Source: Oidiodendron maius Zn (Eukaryota; Ascomycota; Leotiomycetes; Myxotrichaceae). Taken from it: DNA of 64,000 nucleotides. Made by a program: the position numbers and the translations under genes. The notes beneath the pieces were generated by a model, which ran no database searches, was not told the DNA's origin, and saw only the letters and a program-made list of their open reading frames with translations. Positions within the stretch are counted from its first letter, which is position 1. Each line of letters begins with the position of its first letter. The stretch spans positions 62,001-126,000 of the forward strand of contig KN832870.1 in NCBI GenBank assembly GCA_000827325.1, read 5' to 3'. Below are positions 23,070-34,970 of the stretch, in pieces.

Positions 23070-23332
23070 CGGCTTGTGATTGCGATAGCCAGGTTAGGTG
23101 CTACTACACATGTGACTATCCTGGCAAGAAAGTAGGTGATGACAATAGGCAATCCAGGGCTGACTAGGCTTCAGAATGACCTCCAAGATCACCCAGTGTC
23201 TAGATTTTCTACCAGAGGCTTAGCGGCAGCGGTTTAGCTGACCCTTAAACCGACTACTCCCCAACTCATACTTGACTCCCCTGCGTCGTAAGAACTCTAG
23301 AATCCCTGATTTCTATTCAGAAGCCTGAGAGC

Positions 23333-24279
23333 ATGCCAAATATTGTGGTTCCCAAGGAAGATGTGTACTGTACAGTAAGGAAATAAAAACCCCTTTTCTA
23401 GAGGGTATATTAACATGCCCGCAAGCTTCTGCTCAACGATGCATATCTGCCAGGTATTAAGGGCAACCTCCAGAAGCTCACACGCAGCTGTTAATCTTCG
23501 GTAGGCGCGCTCGTTGTTGCAAGGTCACTAAGAGACTATGGAACCAGGAGAAAGTTGGCTGTATTGGTCACGTCGACACACGTCTCACAAGACACAATTC
23601 TCAGACTGAAAGTGAGTATGAGTTCTTCTGATAGCAGGCTCGCATTCTTCGTCTTTGACTCTCCGGATCTCTGCAGCATAACTTCGACCACGTGATAGAC
23701 GTTAAGAAGCTCACCAACCACGATCTTACAGCCCTTAATACTATGGGCCGTACAGACCTTCTCGCCACTTTCACCAAAATAGCACTCTGGCAGCAAACCC
23801 AGTTCCGCAAAATCGTCTATCTCGACGCTGACACGCTCCCTCTACGTGCACCTAATGAGCTCTTTGACCTCGCTATGCCCTTCGCAGCAGGGCCAGAGAT
23901 TGGCTTCCCAGACTGTTTCAACAGCGGTGTCATGGTTCTTGAACCAAATCCTGAAATATACAAGCAGCTTCTAGATCTTGCGAATAGGGGCACGTCGTTC
24001 GATGGCGGAGACCAGGGACTGCTAAATATACATTTCCACGACTTTTATCGCCTAAGTTTTATGTATAATGTGGAATTGTATCGGTCTTATAGATTGTACA
24101 TGCCAGCGTTGGAGCATTATAAGGATAAGTTGAGTGTGGTGCATTTTATTGGGAGGGAAAAGCCATGGGATATGAGAGGGAAGACTCCTGTGGATCAGTC
24201 GGCGTATGCAGCTTTTTATTGTGAACTAATCGAGAGGTGGTGGGCCGTGTATAATAACCTGACTGCGGACGAAAGTTAG
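23333..24279 (+). CDS. Glycosyltransferase family 8, glycogenin-like
   Basis: Four exons, 259 residues: 23333-23374, 23426-23453, 23505-23611, 23677-24279; introns of 51, 51 and 65 nt, all in phase. The N-terminus VYCTLLLNDAYLPGALVVA is the nucleotide-sugar start of GT8, followed by KLAVLVTSTH. FRKIVYLDADTLPLRAPNEL carries the DxD metal motif, FNSGVMVLEPN and GGDQGLLN complete the donor site, and HFIGREKPW is the C-terminal catalytic loop. It should transfer glucose or a related sugar from a UDP donor in the cytosol. The protein stops just after the catalytic domain, so it lacks the long C-terminal glycogen-synthase-binding tail of true glycogenin. The first 58 residues lie in three tiny exons and are easily missed. 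Confidence 0.88.
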
Positions 24280-24898
24280 AAGTGACAGCACTCTATCTGT
24301 CTGCGCGTGTTCTACGGTAACCCATATTTGACTGCCTCCCACCGTATGTGATTCTCGACCGTTATATAGGTTCTCGCATTCAGGTTCACAGTATGCTTTC
24401 TTTTGTCTTCTTTGACTTCCATGATTTTGCAGCAAAATGGTACCGTGCAGCTCACATACATGAACAGCTCGCTTGTCAAGTACGTTGGTACTAGCGATAC
24501 CTTTGTAAGCAATTAGCTTGGCTTACTCATCTGGAACGGCACCGCTGTTCTGGACACGCTAGGACTCAACATTACCCCTCCTCCTTTCCTTCCTTTCTTA
24601 AGTCCTTGTGATCGATTCAAACCAAATCAAGAACGGCGAATGCTCGTGCACTTAGCGTGTCCAGACCCACATTCTTCAAATCTTCCTAAGCATATGTCTT
24701 GTAGATAAGCCGTGAAACTTACTGAGATATAGGTGCGAAAGTTAATCCTCTTCTCGTCGTATTCAGTATTAACAAGTTTAATTCATAACTTACTTCATTA
24801 TTATTTTATATATCAAGTCTGGAGTATCTTTTCATGCGATAGTGTCCCATTTCTCCCTTACAATACAAAGAAGTTCTAGCACCAATGAGAAATACTCG
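24280..24898. other. Intergenic region with small inverted repeat
   Basis: About 0.6 kb with no gene. TCTGGACACGCTA near 24548 recurs inverted as TAGCGTGTCCAGA near 24655, so a stem with about 95 bp between arms could form. Confidence 0.45.
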
Positions 24899-25390
24899 AT
24901 GGCGGATACTTACCATGCCAAGAAAGTAGCTCTCATCACGACCGTCAACTTCGCCCACAAAGTCCTCACTTCTACCCAAGGCCGAAATCTCGATCATTGA
25001 CATCGCGTCCCTTAATCTCCCTATATCCAACGGGCGTGTTATACCAGCAATGGTCACTGAGCAGACACAATTCGAATACTTTAGTGCTTGGTCCGCAGTC
25101 ATAGAACCGTTTCACAGCCACATCATCGTCGCACCTGCATATAACCATTGTATGTCTGACGGAGTTAATAGTGCTATCGATTACTTGCTCCACGCGTGGA
25201 TTGGCAAGCAAGTCTTAATCGTTACGTATGGATCTCGTGCTAGTAATTTTTCGAGTGAGGCGTTGATGAACTTAAGTGATACAGAGACAAAGACTGATAT
25301 TGCTGTTGGCTGGTCAAGGTGAGGAGGGGGAAATGATAGAGTGCGGCGGGGCCATCGTTCAATGGCTTTGCGGAGTTGGCTGGGTTATTG
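24899..25390 (+). pseudogene. NAD(P)H-dependent FMN reductase-like pseudogene
   Basis: Starts MADTYHAKKVALITT at 24899, lacks the flavin-phosphate-binding loop that should follow, then shifts frame near 24978 into SIIDIASLNLP, then HIIVAPAYNHCMSDGVNSAI and HAWIGKQVLIVTYGS. The family pattern APEYNHGxPGxLKNAIDWL is recognisable but degraded (Ala for Glu, Cys for Gly). After the stop at 25322 an out-of-frame continuation may be the old C-terminus. The internal deletion and frameshift make it non-functional. Confidence 0.7.
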
Positions 25391-26037
25391 GAGGCTCCTG
25401 ATAAGACAGCATGAAATACCTCTTAGTAATATCTGTTACAGTGCATCACTAGATCGTTAGTTAATTTATATAAGTGAAAAGTAAGTTGAGCTATAGAAGG
25501 ATTGGTTTTCGTTGGGATCCTTGCAAACTTGTGACAGTGATCCACCATTAATTTTCAATTATACAATGTCCGAGGCTAAAGCTGAGGATCATGGACTTCA
25601 ACTGGAGTCTAATAAATAAAAAATAACTGCCAATGTAATCTAAAGCTGTGATAATGGTATTTGGATAGGGAGCGTTCAAAGGTGACCTTACCGGTGGTCT
25701 CTTCGCTCATGTAGTGTCCCGAAATGCTAACTAGATTTGAGTTAAAATCACGGAGCTTTCCTGTCCCGGACTTCCGACTTAGTTACCCCGCATTGGCTAA
25801 TCTTTAGTAATACCCCACCGTGAAGTATCGACAAGGTGCTTCCAGCCCGGCAACCCCAGCCCTGGGCAGAACAGTGAAAGCAAATTCCGCGCTTTCCCGC
25901 ATGGACAGGTTAAATTGGCCCTTTCGAAAGTTGCTTTGAAAGCAATGCCTTCACGCACATTTTCTTTCACCACCTTCGTACCAACTTCCATTACTCCATA
26001 CCCTTGACAGACATCTGTCTTGTTGAAACTTCGCTCC
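25391..26037. other. Intergenic region upstream of Zn2Cys6 regulator
   Basis: No supportable gene in about 0.65 kb. It is likely to contain the promoter of the regulator at 26038. A minus-strand open frame of 86 codons at 25797-26057 has no recognisable domain and overlaps the regulator start. Confidence 0.45.
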
Positions 26038-28547
26038 ATGGATAATCGGTCAGCCATTGCCCGTCATGGTCGAATCCGTGCTTGTGAGAGTTGTAACCGG
26101 TGAGAACCCCAATAATAGGCTTCAGTACCCCATCCGCGATCCTTCCATGAATGAGACATTTTGCTCACGATTGACGACTGAGTTTGTCAGACGAAAGAAA
26201 AGATGTAAGTTTAGCCAGGAGAGTGGAGTGGCTCCAGATCTTATATCCGCATTACACAATGCTCTATCCTAGATTTACTCGTCAATAGGTGATGGCCAGA
26301 AGCCACAATGCTATTTATGCATCCAGTCAGGCACTGTATGCATATATCCAAGGCTATCCTTAAAACCGGGACCTAAGAAGGGCACGAAACCTGGAGGGCA
26401 ATGCGTTAAGGGTTCTGGAGGTGATTTCGTAAAATTTCGTGGAAGATGATACTTTACTCTGACCAGCTTTAGAGGCACGAGGGGCTATAATAACTCCGAC
26501 CAACACGAGCAACGCCATGGAATGGGATATGACGGGCGAAGAGAGATGGGCTTTGTCAAGTTCCTCGCTTGAACAAAGCCCGGCACTTTGGCGAATGACC
26601 AGTTCCATCTCACCGTCGCTATCGGCTGTTCGATCCTTTCAGCCGGAATCGGTTCTTCCTTCCAGAGAGCTTATATATCACCTGGTCGACTTATTCTTCG
26701 ATTTCGTTCAGCCTCAGTTTCGATTACTTCATCGCCCATCCTTCGTTTCGTGGGTCCATAGTGAATCTTTCCTGTCCTGCAAAAACTCCACTCTTGTCCT
26801 TACTGCGATGTTTGCACTTTCTGCAAAATATTCGGACGACCCTCGGGTAGACGTTTTCGATGCGTCGCTATGCCCGAATTCAGATTGTGATAAAAGCCGA
26901 CGCGGCTTCTGCTACAAAGGGAGGAAGCGCTGGGAGCGTGGGACAGGATTTATCAATCGAGCAAGACAACACATCAACACCGAGATTTCCATGATCGAGC
27001 AGATCGAGATTACGTCTGGCCGGGTCACGAAACCGCCAATTTCCTTGATCCAGGCATGCGCCCTGCTGAGTTTTGCAGAGTTGGGAGCCGGACTCAACAA
27101 CCGGGCATATTCTCTGATTTCAACATGCGTACGCATGACTTACGACTACGGCCTCCATGAAATAGACCTCAAAAATAGTGGGGAGCCTATCGAGACGAGG
27201 GCCGGCTTGATCTCCAAGACTCCGTGGATCCAGAAAGAGGAGCTTCGCCGCGCTTGGTGGTGTATTTGGGATTTGGAGACCTTCGCCTCTACGGCAAAGC
27301 TGAGACCGCCAATGATGAATTCTAGGAGATGCAAGACAAAACTCCCATGCGATGACAAGGACTGGTTTGAGGGGCGCGAATGCTCATCGGACTTCCTGCC
27401 CGTTAATCTCCACAGCTTGCGAACATTCCTTGACGTATTACCAAACACGTCTGTCTTGTCACGCCGAATCCTCGCATGTCATCTCGGGGCGGCTTTGATT
27501 GATCTGGTAGATGTCCATAATGTTGCTGACTCGAATGAGTCTATCTTGATAATTGAGGACTGTGCCTCAGTCTGGAAGCACACCATTCCGGGGGAGTTGA
27601 GGCCTGAATCACAACCTTTGCAAATTCTCGAACAACCAAATATTTTGAGCGACATCCTGCCAATGCATATCAATATGGAACAGTCGGTATTTTCTCTTTT
27701 CGCCAAGTCAGGTGACTAACTTGAAAAATAGCATTTCGGTCATAATGGGAAAAGTACGAATGTTCAGCGGAGCGACTCCCACAACAATATTCAACTACTG
27801 CCAAGATATTTCCAAAGAGCGGTCTAATATCTCGAGAAACGAAGGGAACGCTGTCAATAGTTCGTCTGGAGCTCAAGCCTTCTTTGATGCGCTCAGGGCA
27901 TCTGATGCCATTTGCGCCATCGTTCGCGATTGGCCCACTGACTCTATTGTTCGTACATGTCCGTTCATTGTATACGCTTTATGGCTACCGGCATGCGTTC
28001 AGTTACTGGTGAAATCGTTTGCCGAGTCTGCTTGGGAGCTTGCGGAGAAAGCGACACTCTCATTGAGAATCTTGACGATGACTATGGAGCAATTCGCAGA
28101 GCACTGGGGCCTTGGCAGACTGGTACTTGGTGCGTAAATGCAATACTCTGTCTCCATAGTGGCTGTATTTCTATTTTGTGGGTTCCTGCGCTGACTGGCC
28201 GCTTAGCCTCATTCCGAAGATATGAAAGAATATTAGCCAACGGTGACAGGCTTGATGAAGAGTCAATAAGTGAGGACCACTTGTGCGCTGGCCGCGTTAT
28301 CTCCTTTCCACCACACATCAATGGATCCTTTATGAAGGAGTTATCGTCCCTCTGCACCACAAATCAGCCAGCCGACTGGCCATGCGAAGGTGAGCTCCTA
28401 CCGCAGTTAGACTTGGGAAGCGAAAGCATGCAATTGCCACATGCTTGTGACCCGCTCCCATGGAGCTTGGAATTCCCCGAATACCAATCCGATCGGTCGG
28501 GATGGCTGGAGGCAGATTTGTCGGGGTTTGATTTCACAACGATATAG
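26038..28547 (+). CDS. Zn2Cys6 transcription factor (fungal_trans, six exons)
   Basis: 720 residues from exons 26038-26099, 26191-26204, 26289-26428, 26475-27682, 27732-28129 and 28207-28547. The zinc cluster is split by two introns, one of its exons being only 14 nt; ligands are Cys16, 19, 26, 33, 36 and 43 (CX2CX6CX6CX2CX6C), followed by a basic RLSLKPGPKKGTKPG linker. The PF04082 region runs from LIYHLVDLFFDFVQPQFRLL through ELRRAWWCI. The C-terminus resumes as ISVIMGKVRMFSGA, LWLPACVQLLVKSFA and, after the last intron, ASFRRYERIL to an acidic tail. Total phase closes exactly. The exon 3-4 and 4-5 junctions (acceptor AGAG; donor GTCGGT) are weaker than the others. Target genes cannot be told; the GT8 gene and pseudogenes lie upstream. 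Confidence 0.84.
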
Positions 28548-28759
28548 CGTATGCTATTCAGGCGATCTATGTCAAACGCGCTCAAGCCCTCTAATATTGA
28601 GCTCAATCCTGCTTCAAATATAGTAAATTCAAATGCACACTATAGTACCTGATTACCCAAACCCATACTGCTCTCTTCTGGCCTGAAGATCATTCCCAAT
28701 TTGATCCCAAAGCCCCCGAATACTCCGCTCCCTTCTTTGCCTTGGCCTCTAGCAACAAT

Positions 28760-29320
28760 TAGCTCGGCCTCTGCCTGCTCTTCAATATCCTGCTCTCCAA
28801 TAGCGCCAAGTCAAACCTGGCCTGTATCTCTTCAGTAGTCCAGTGTGGCATTCCCTCGGGAAGAGTCTCTGTTCCAAGGTCCAGGCGCTGAGGTGGTAAC
28901 GTAGCTGTTCCTTACGGTATTGTATAGTGTAGTCCTCAATGCCCCTCTTCTGTCGATAGCTAGTGGGTCGAACTCTACGGTTCTCAGCCACCTAGGCCTC
29001 CTGTCTGCAAGGTATTGCCTATAAATAAGCTCTGGGCGCCCTGACCAGGTTGAAAGTGTATCAGGTGGTTCAGGTGTTGGTTCAGATGTTGGTTCAGGTG
29101 TTGGTTCAGGTGTTGGTTCAGGTGTTGGTTCAGGTGTTGGTTCAGGTGTTGGTTAAGGCTGGACTGTTGAATCTAGGATTGACTGGATATCTGACTCAAG
29201 ATATATTCTCCTAAATCCAGTGTCGCGGGCTGCAGGCAATGAGTCGAAGCTGCGAACGGGTTCTTGTTCAAAGAGGTCTTGTTAAAGAAGAAAGAGAGCT
29301 ATTGTACGGCGGAGAGAAAA
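28760..29320 (-). pseudogene. Decayed gene with PEPT tandem repeats, family unknown
   Basis: On the minus strand one frame reads FDSLPAARDTGFRRIYLESD, a TAA stop, then repeated PTPEP units, then LSTWSGRPELIYRQYLADRR. It then shifts frame into QKRGIEDYTIQYRKEQLRYH and again into TTEEIQARFDLALLESRILK. The pieces read as one protein broken by a stop and at least two frameshifts. I do not recognise the family; the setting suggests a transposon-linked or accessory gene. Confidence 0.45.
29062..29155 (+). repeat. 12-bp minisatellite (GGTTCAGGTGTT)n
   Basis: About seven to eight tandem GGTTCAGGTGTT units, one with an A in place of G and the last ending GGTTAAGG. On the minus strand it encodes the PEPT repeat of the decayed gene described at 28760-29320. 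Confidence 0.88.
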
Positions 29321-29469
29321 TATAAATATGTAGGGGAGCTTGCGCACAAGTCATCGTACGGCTCGTGGCTTATGTGCCTGCACCTGAGCCCATAATAGGG
29401 GTTCAACCCCTTACAACTGAACCTATACGACCGTTTTACACTCTCTCTATGAATGATTTCCGTGTATCT

Positions 29470-30000
29470 CTATATTTTGCTCAGCAGCGTACTCATAACA
29501 TCTTTCGTATCCTTCGAGCTCTCCTTAACTAGACCCGCAATCGCCTTGAACTTCAGGAATCGACGCATCGCCCATCAGCTCGTACATGAAGCTCTCGCTG
29601 GTCGTGACAATGGCACCCGCAGCCCTCAGCCGCGCTAACGCAATGGGGACCTCCTCAGGGTTGCACGAGCTGACGCCGTCTGCGAGGACGTATACCTTCT
29701 GTCCATGAGCCAGCGCGTCCAGCGTCATTTGCGTGGGGCAGATGTAGCTCTCGATGCCAACGATGATGGCGAGAGGTCTCTCGCTATGGACAGCATCCAC
29801 ATTCTAAACATAGTCTTGTCAACATTCTCGATGGCAGACTCCAAGGCAAACTCGGTGCAAGAATCGCCCAGCCGTGCGCGGTTCTGCGTTGTTGTATAGA
29901 CCGGAATCGACCGGATGGAAGCTGCCCTTAACATCTTCTTCGTTGTAAGAATGCTATAGATGTCAGCTATATTTCTCACCAACCGAGACATAATGTACAC
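29470..30000 (-). pseudogene. Isochorismatase-like hydrolase pseudogene
   Basis: Minus-strand pieces of a cysteine-hydrolase/isochorismatase fold: MLRAASIRSIPVYTTTQNRA, FALESAIENVDKTMF, a frameshift near 29785, then RPLAIIVGIESYICPTQMTL, VYVLADGVSSCNPEEVPIAL and AGAIVTTSESFMYELMGDAS, a second frameshift near 29555, and a C-terminal VKESSKDTKDVMSTLLSKI ending at 29470. The catalytic Cys lies in ESYICPTQ. The N-terminal strand with the catalytic Asp is not found, so the gene is 5' truncated and twice frameshifted. Confidence 0.75.
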
Positions 30001-31137
30001 CTTCTCATACTGCCATATTGATGGCCAGAATTTATCCTGGATATCGCAAATACTGGGAGCAGTCAGCCTCTCGTATATCCATAGCCGGAACTACTGGGAG
30101 CCAGTACCAGAGCGCTGGCTTTTCTGGCACGTGTTAGTTTTCTGAGGATCATTGATTGATCGAAGACCAACTCAGCCGCCTTCCTACAGTTTCCGCTATT
30201 GCAGTTATTATTGTTGTTGTTGTACTATAAGTTGAAGCTGTACGACAAGACCGGTGGTTATCTGAAAGTGCGTTGGCGGGGTTGTGGCGGAGTCTTGTAT
30301 CACGGCGGAAGGGCAGGTTTAGCGCTGATAAGTAAGATTGTAATGAATTAGCTTTGCAAACTAGTACTTGCCTTGCAAAGCTATATTATTGCCCAATGCG
30401 GAGGACTGCCCTTGTATATATTGATTAATAATTGTTGACAATACGTAAAATGGAGTTGACGACTTGATTCTTAAAACTAGAGGGGGAGGAGCCACCCTAA
30501 CTATATACTAAAGGTTAGATCAACACAGTGTCGCGTACACTGTGGAACTAATCGTAGGCAACACTCAACAATAATTCATTAATGTCCTTACAAACCGAGT
30601 ACTTCTCCGTTGTCATGCGAAAAAGAATCGCTACAGTGGCCCCGTATTGTTTATTACATCTACATCACGGCACCAGGTGCCAATCTTGCCAATCACCCTA
30701 ATCGGGAACCCAGCTGGCGCCAGCTCCCAGTGCAGTCAAACCTGGATATAAGAATACGATTGGGGCCGGAAAGTAGATTCCTAGAAGGGTGGTTATTCTT
30801 ATGATAAGGATACATGCAAAGTAATTACAGTACTATGTAAATGACCCGCGCCCCACGCAAATTTTGTTAGGACGAGTCATGTGATTTCGCTCAGGGGGGT
30901 CTTATATGCCAGCTAATACAGTATTGTAGTGCCACTTTATGCATATTGTGTAAATAGCTTAAGTCAGAGCCTTCCTTAATAATATTTTTCTTTCCTTGTA
31001 AATAATCACTTTGCCTAAGTCGCATTTGACCTCGCTCGTGCTCTTGTATCTACACAATGCCGCCACTTAACAGCAACAAAGCACGGGAGGTAGTGCTGAA
31101 CACGCCTAGCCTTTCCAATAGACCAATCAGAAGAGGC
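30001..31137. other. Intergenic region with pogo-like end
   Basis: About 1.1 kb with no gene. CAGTCAAACCTGGATATAAG at about 30733-30752 is another end of the pogo-like family found at 19886 and 22297, and TTCTTATGATAAGG near 30798 may be its partner. Otherwise AT-rich. Confidence 0.45.
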
Positions 31138-33042
31138 TCAACAAATACCCATTACTTCCCATGCTTCTAGGACTTGAAGGTAAACCCCTAGAACAGTTGT
31201 AAGCATCCGTCTCTAGCCAGGGACGTAATGAACACAACGTACCTGCTGCTTTCCATCTCACATCCAAGACCCTTAATGCCTGCTGCAGAGTCTTCAGAAC
31301 TTCAAGATAATTTGAAGAGTTCGCTTCTCGATTCAGTCGCATGTATACAACGCTTGCCTGGTATATTAAGTGCAGCCCCCATACTGAAACTTTTTCTGAG
31401 TTGAGCCCGAGCCCCGGCAAGTATTGTGGCACGGTTGCAGCTACTGTCTTTGAGACTGCTTCAGAAACACTGCTTGCATAATGGCAATGGTCAGGGTCAA
31501 TTGAGAATCCACTATTTGAAGAAACCTGCGGCTCATGGAGCGCTATAAGAGCACTGTAGCATGTCAAATCGTGGATCAACTTCACGGCTTGCTGTGAATG
31601 TGTAAATATATACCTATAACAGATGGATCTTTGATCACAATATGGTGAATTATTGACCTCGGAGGCGCTGATTAACGCGTGAAGCGTTCGATCCAGCTGC
31701 ACACCTTCCTCATGATGAAGCACCCAGTCTGTAGCGTGAGCAGAGACATGTTTGAGTACTTGACCAAGCAATCCGGCAGCCTGAGCAACTAAAGCGAACT
31801 TGCTCATATTACTGCTCAAAGGTGAAGATAGGGTACTCGAATCATCGCATGTGACCATCTGTGCTAGAAATAAGTATCCTGGGAAGATTGGTACTGCTCA
31901 CTAAGCTTACACCATTGTCCCACGCCGCATCGTCTACTGGTAAAAGGTCATGTGGTTTTGGATCCTCGGCTGCAAATCGTCTCCCTGGGTGACCGATGCT
32001 CACGAAGCTATGATAGCAGTCAGTATTCCTTCGTGTGAGGATGCATTCAGCTAATATAGAAGGCAGAGCCATCTAGCGTAAACTCTTTAGCTCGTGACCA
32101 CGACGACGTTTTGGAGTACGTCAACTCCTCAGTGCAAGGCTCACTCAAGTATAAAAAGAGAGGCTCTCGAACCGATCCAATATGATAATCGCCCACCAGA
32201 CCCTCCTCCTTTCTTCTTGCTCAACCCAGGTAAATGGCTTGCTGACTTGTGACGTTGCATTCCCGCTTATACCTAATGCATATGCGTATCTAGCACAAAC
32301 CCCGATCGACAAGAAAGCCGACGGATATATGGCATGCCCAAGTTCGTAAAGCGATATCAGTAGTCCAGCTTGCAAAACATAGAAGGAGAATATCCCTGCA
32401 GTTTCTACCTCGAGGTAGAATTGCTTTGCAGCACAGTATAACGGGGTCTGTGGATTCTTCGTATGCTCTAGCGGCAACGATATGATAAGCTTCATACAAA
32501 GAAAGAGTAATGACAGGTCTGCACGAGATTGAGATGAAGGGTGCAGATGGTGATCATAGAATCGCTTTTTAGAGATAATAGGCATCCAAGTCTGAATTGT
32601 ATCGAAGAAGTGCGAAGCAAAGATCCGAATATCGGTAACATCTCCAATAATAGATGTAATATGTGCTGGAATGGGAATGGTTGTTCCAGAAATCTCAACT
32701 CGACTATATTGAAATACTCTCGAATCTAAGAAAAGCACGTCAATGCCTTGCATGCTCCGTCGGCGGTCTTCGACAGACGAAGCGGATAGCCACGAGCCTG
32801 ACGCGCCCTGGCTATTTTGATCTGACTGCGTGTAATCACACTTCCAGTTCTTCCTAATCCGATCACAATTAGTACCGCTGTGCGGCCGAGATGTCCAATC
32901 CTGCGCTCAGGCGTTCCACCTACTTCGAGCATAAAGAACATTTGGGCAGCCCCTTGGTGCATTTCCTCTTCCGCATCTTACAAGAAGCGCATGCTTGCTG
33001 TGCAAGGTTGACACCAGATAATGGAGTTATGGAGCGTTGCAT
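31138..33042 (-). CDS. Zn2Cys6 transcription factor, five exons
   Basis: 520 residues: exons 33042-32924, 32853-32173, 32007-31911, 31858-31243, 31187-31138. Ligands are Cys18, 21, 28, 35, 38 and 45 (ACASCKMRKRKC, then CSLC and a Cys after intron 1), giving CX2CX6CX6CX2CX6C. The middle-homology region includes FFDTIQTWMPIISKKRFYDH, VEQEERRRVWWAIIILDRF and, after an intron of about 165 nt, VSIGHPGRRFAAEDP and LLPVDDAAWDNG. The end VRWKAAGVYLQVLEAWEVM is typical. An in-frame YIFTHS stretch at about 31600 may be a short unspliced insertion. No stop or frameshift is seen. A GC-rich minisatellite lies just upstream. The regulon is unknown. Confidence 0.84.
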
Positions 33043-33074
33043 ATTTTAACTTGGCGGCCGAAAAAGCGGCCGAG

Positions 33075-33120
33075 GGTGCGGGTGAGGATGCGGGTGAGGA
33101 TGCGGCGGATGAGGATGAGA
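33075..33120 (+). repeat. GGTGAGGATGCG minisatellite
   Basis: About four imperfect units of GGTGAGGATGCG in the upstream region of the regulator, 33 to 78 bp from its start codon. Purine-rich on this strand. Confidence 0.65.
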
Positions 33121-34691
33121 AATAATGGGGGTTGATGAACTAAACGCGAAGGTTGGTGATGACAAACGGAAGCTCTGCCACCACTACCTGCGGCCCTGCC
33201 AATGTTCGGTCGCATCAAACCCACCTAAGATCTCGCTAATTCAACAAAGAGATACTTTTGCTAATACTTACGTCCCTAATAAATCGCAGTATTGAACTAT
33301 AAACGCTATCAAATGCAATACGTTAATAATATATTTAGAAAGTTACTTGCATTTTAACCTTATCAGCGCTTCTTTTCGTTATATCCTCTAGACTCTAGTT
33401 TTCAAATGGCTCTAAACTAAAGACATGACACCCAGTCCTGATAGGGAAGAGTATACAAGATCTATTAGATAGCTGTTCAGTTAACTAGTCTATTAGGTTA
33501 ACGTCTAGCTTAGTTTCAAGTAGAAACTTGGCTATATCTAAGACTTCCATATATAGTCTGTATTACCCCTTATAATAATAATATATAATCCTTTTATCAG
33601 ATAACTTATTTGCACTTTAATTTGATATATTTCTTGGTCCTAAATCAACTAAGCTATACCTACCTTTATTGCTGTTACCTGCTAATACAGTCGTAAAGCA
33701 ACTTGATATACTAGTGGTGTAAGAGGTATACTATATTCAAATAATCTGTAAGACGTTTATCAAGATATCAGCGATACGTGGAACAATCCTATGTGAAGCT
33801 GATGAAGGCGACGACTTCCCAAAAATACATTATGAGCAGCTATTGTGGTCCCATCATGAAGGGCATTTTGAGGTGTAAGAGAGTCCATGATGCGCGTTCA
33901 GACATTCAGCCCTCGAACGGGGAATATATGAATCCTAGAAATTAATATATGAGAAATTGAGCGGAGCTCTCAAGTAGTCTGGTCCGTTAGCGAGATGAAA
34001 ACAACTGAACTGCTCACGTACTACACCCGATGTACCCCGCGTGTGGTAAACACAGAACATGGAGACATGCGCCTAGGATGCGCTAGTCCCCAGTCGATCG
34101 TCCATTTTCCCCGCTCGATGCCTTCAATCGAAGTGAGAATGGTTTATCGCCCAGTGGGGTATGCTTGTATAAAACCTCAGCTGCTTCCATGATGGCTTAT
34201 CCATCGATTAATCAATGTCTTTCCCCTCTGGTCACTCGTAATATGCCCTACTCATTCGTGTGCCTGACAGGCGGTGATAGACGGTCATAATGCAGACTCG
34301 AACTCGTAGGGTGGTCTATGCACCAGGAGCCGGTGCCGGGAACCACTCAAAAGGCGTTGTAAATTAACTCGACTCGAGTTGAGTTTACCATATAAGATTA
34401 AGGCATCCCACACATACTCTGATTTTATCCCTTATACATACAGCTGGATAGCCTCAATTCATGAGTTTTTCATTGATTCTACTGATCTTATTGATTCCTA
34501 CTACCTACCTGCGCACCCCCTAACTTGATTTTCAAGATCAGATACGTTAGTGTCATTTAGTAGTATTATTCAAGTTGAACCTGAATACCACATATAATCT
34601 GCCTCAGTCGAACTCAAATTCAACGCCAACTAAAATGCTCCATCACAAGGACTTCAGATAGGAGCGAAAGCCCTTCAAACAAAAGCGTAAC

Positions 34692-34970
34692 TTGTAGTAT
34701 GATGTATAAATGATTCAACGCACATCCGCTCAAACGCTAGTGCTGCAGCGGCTGAGTTAATGCAATCTATTGGTATTCGTAGGCTAATAAGGGTAGATAT
34801 GGCCTGTAGGTGGCATTTTACTTTTGTCTCGCCATCACAGCGTAAGTTCTGTACGCAACTTAGCTAGAACTCCATGACCAACACAAGGTGGATTATTCTT
34901 CAAATAGGCAAAGCCATGTCGCCGCGGCGAGAATATAGTCTTTGTTACCCACTAGCGAGCATGGATATCT
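34692..34970 (-). pseudogene. Decayed partial copy of the 59.5-61.1 kb regulator
   Basis: About 275 bp aligns in the same orientation with 60213-60487, starting with GATGTATAAATGATTCAA in both and continuing through CGCTCAAACGCTAG, GGCTGAGTTA, ATGGCCTGTAGGTGG/ATAGCCTGTAGGTGA and TACCCACTAG. The match crosses the intron position of the regulator (60369-60418), so it is a DNA duplication, not a retrocopy. Many differences are transitions. No coding capacity remains. Confidence 0.75.

Larger units (their letters stand above)
21219..23332. other. Intergenic region with FAH promoter and element ends
   Basis: About 2.1 kb without a supportable gene. 21500-21720 is relatively GC-rich and includes the shared box at 21626. 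From 22281 to about 22345 lies AGCGCGAGCTATACAGTAAA and AATACACTACTAAAACC, the inverted counterpart of sequence at 20068-20082 and 19936-19955, marking a solitary end of the pogo-like family. The rest is AT-rich filler. Confidence 0.5.
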
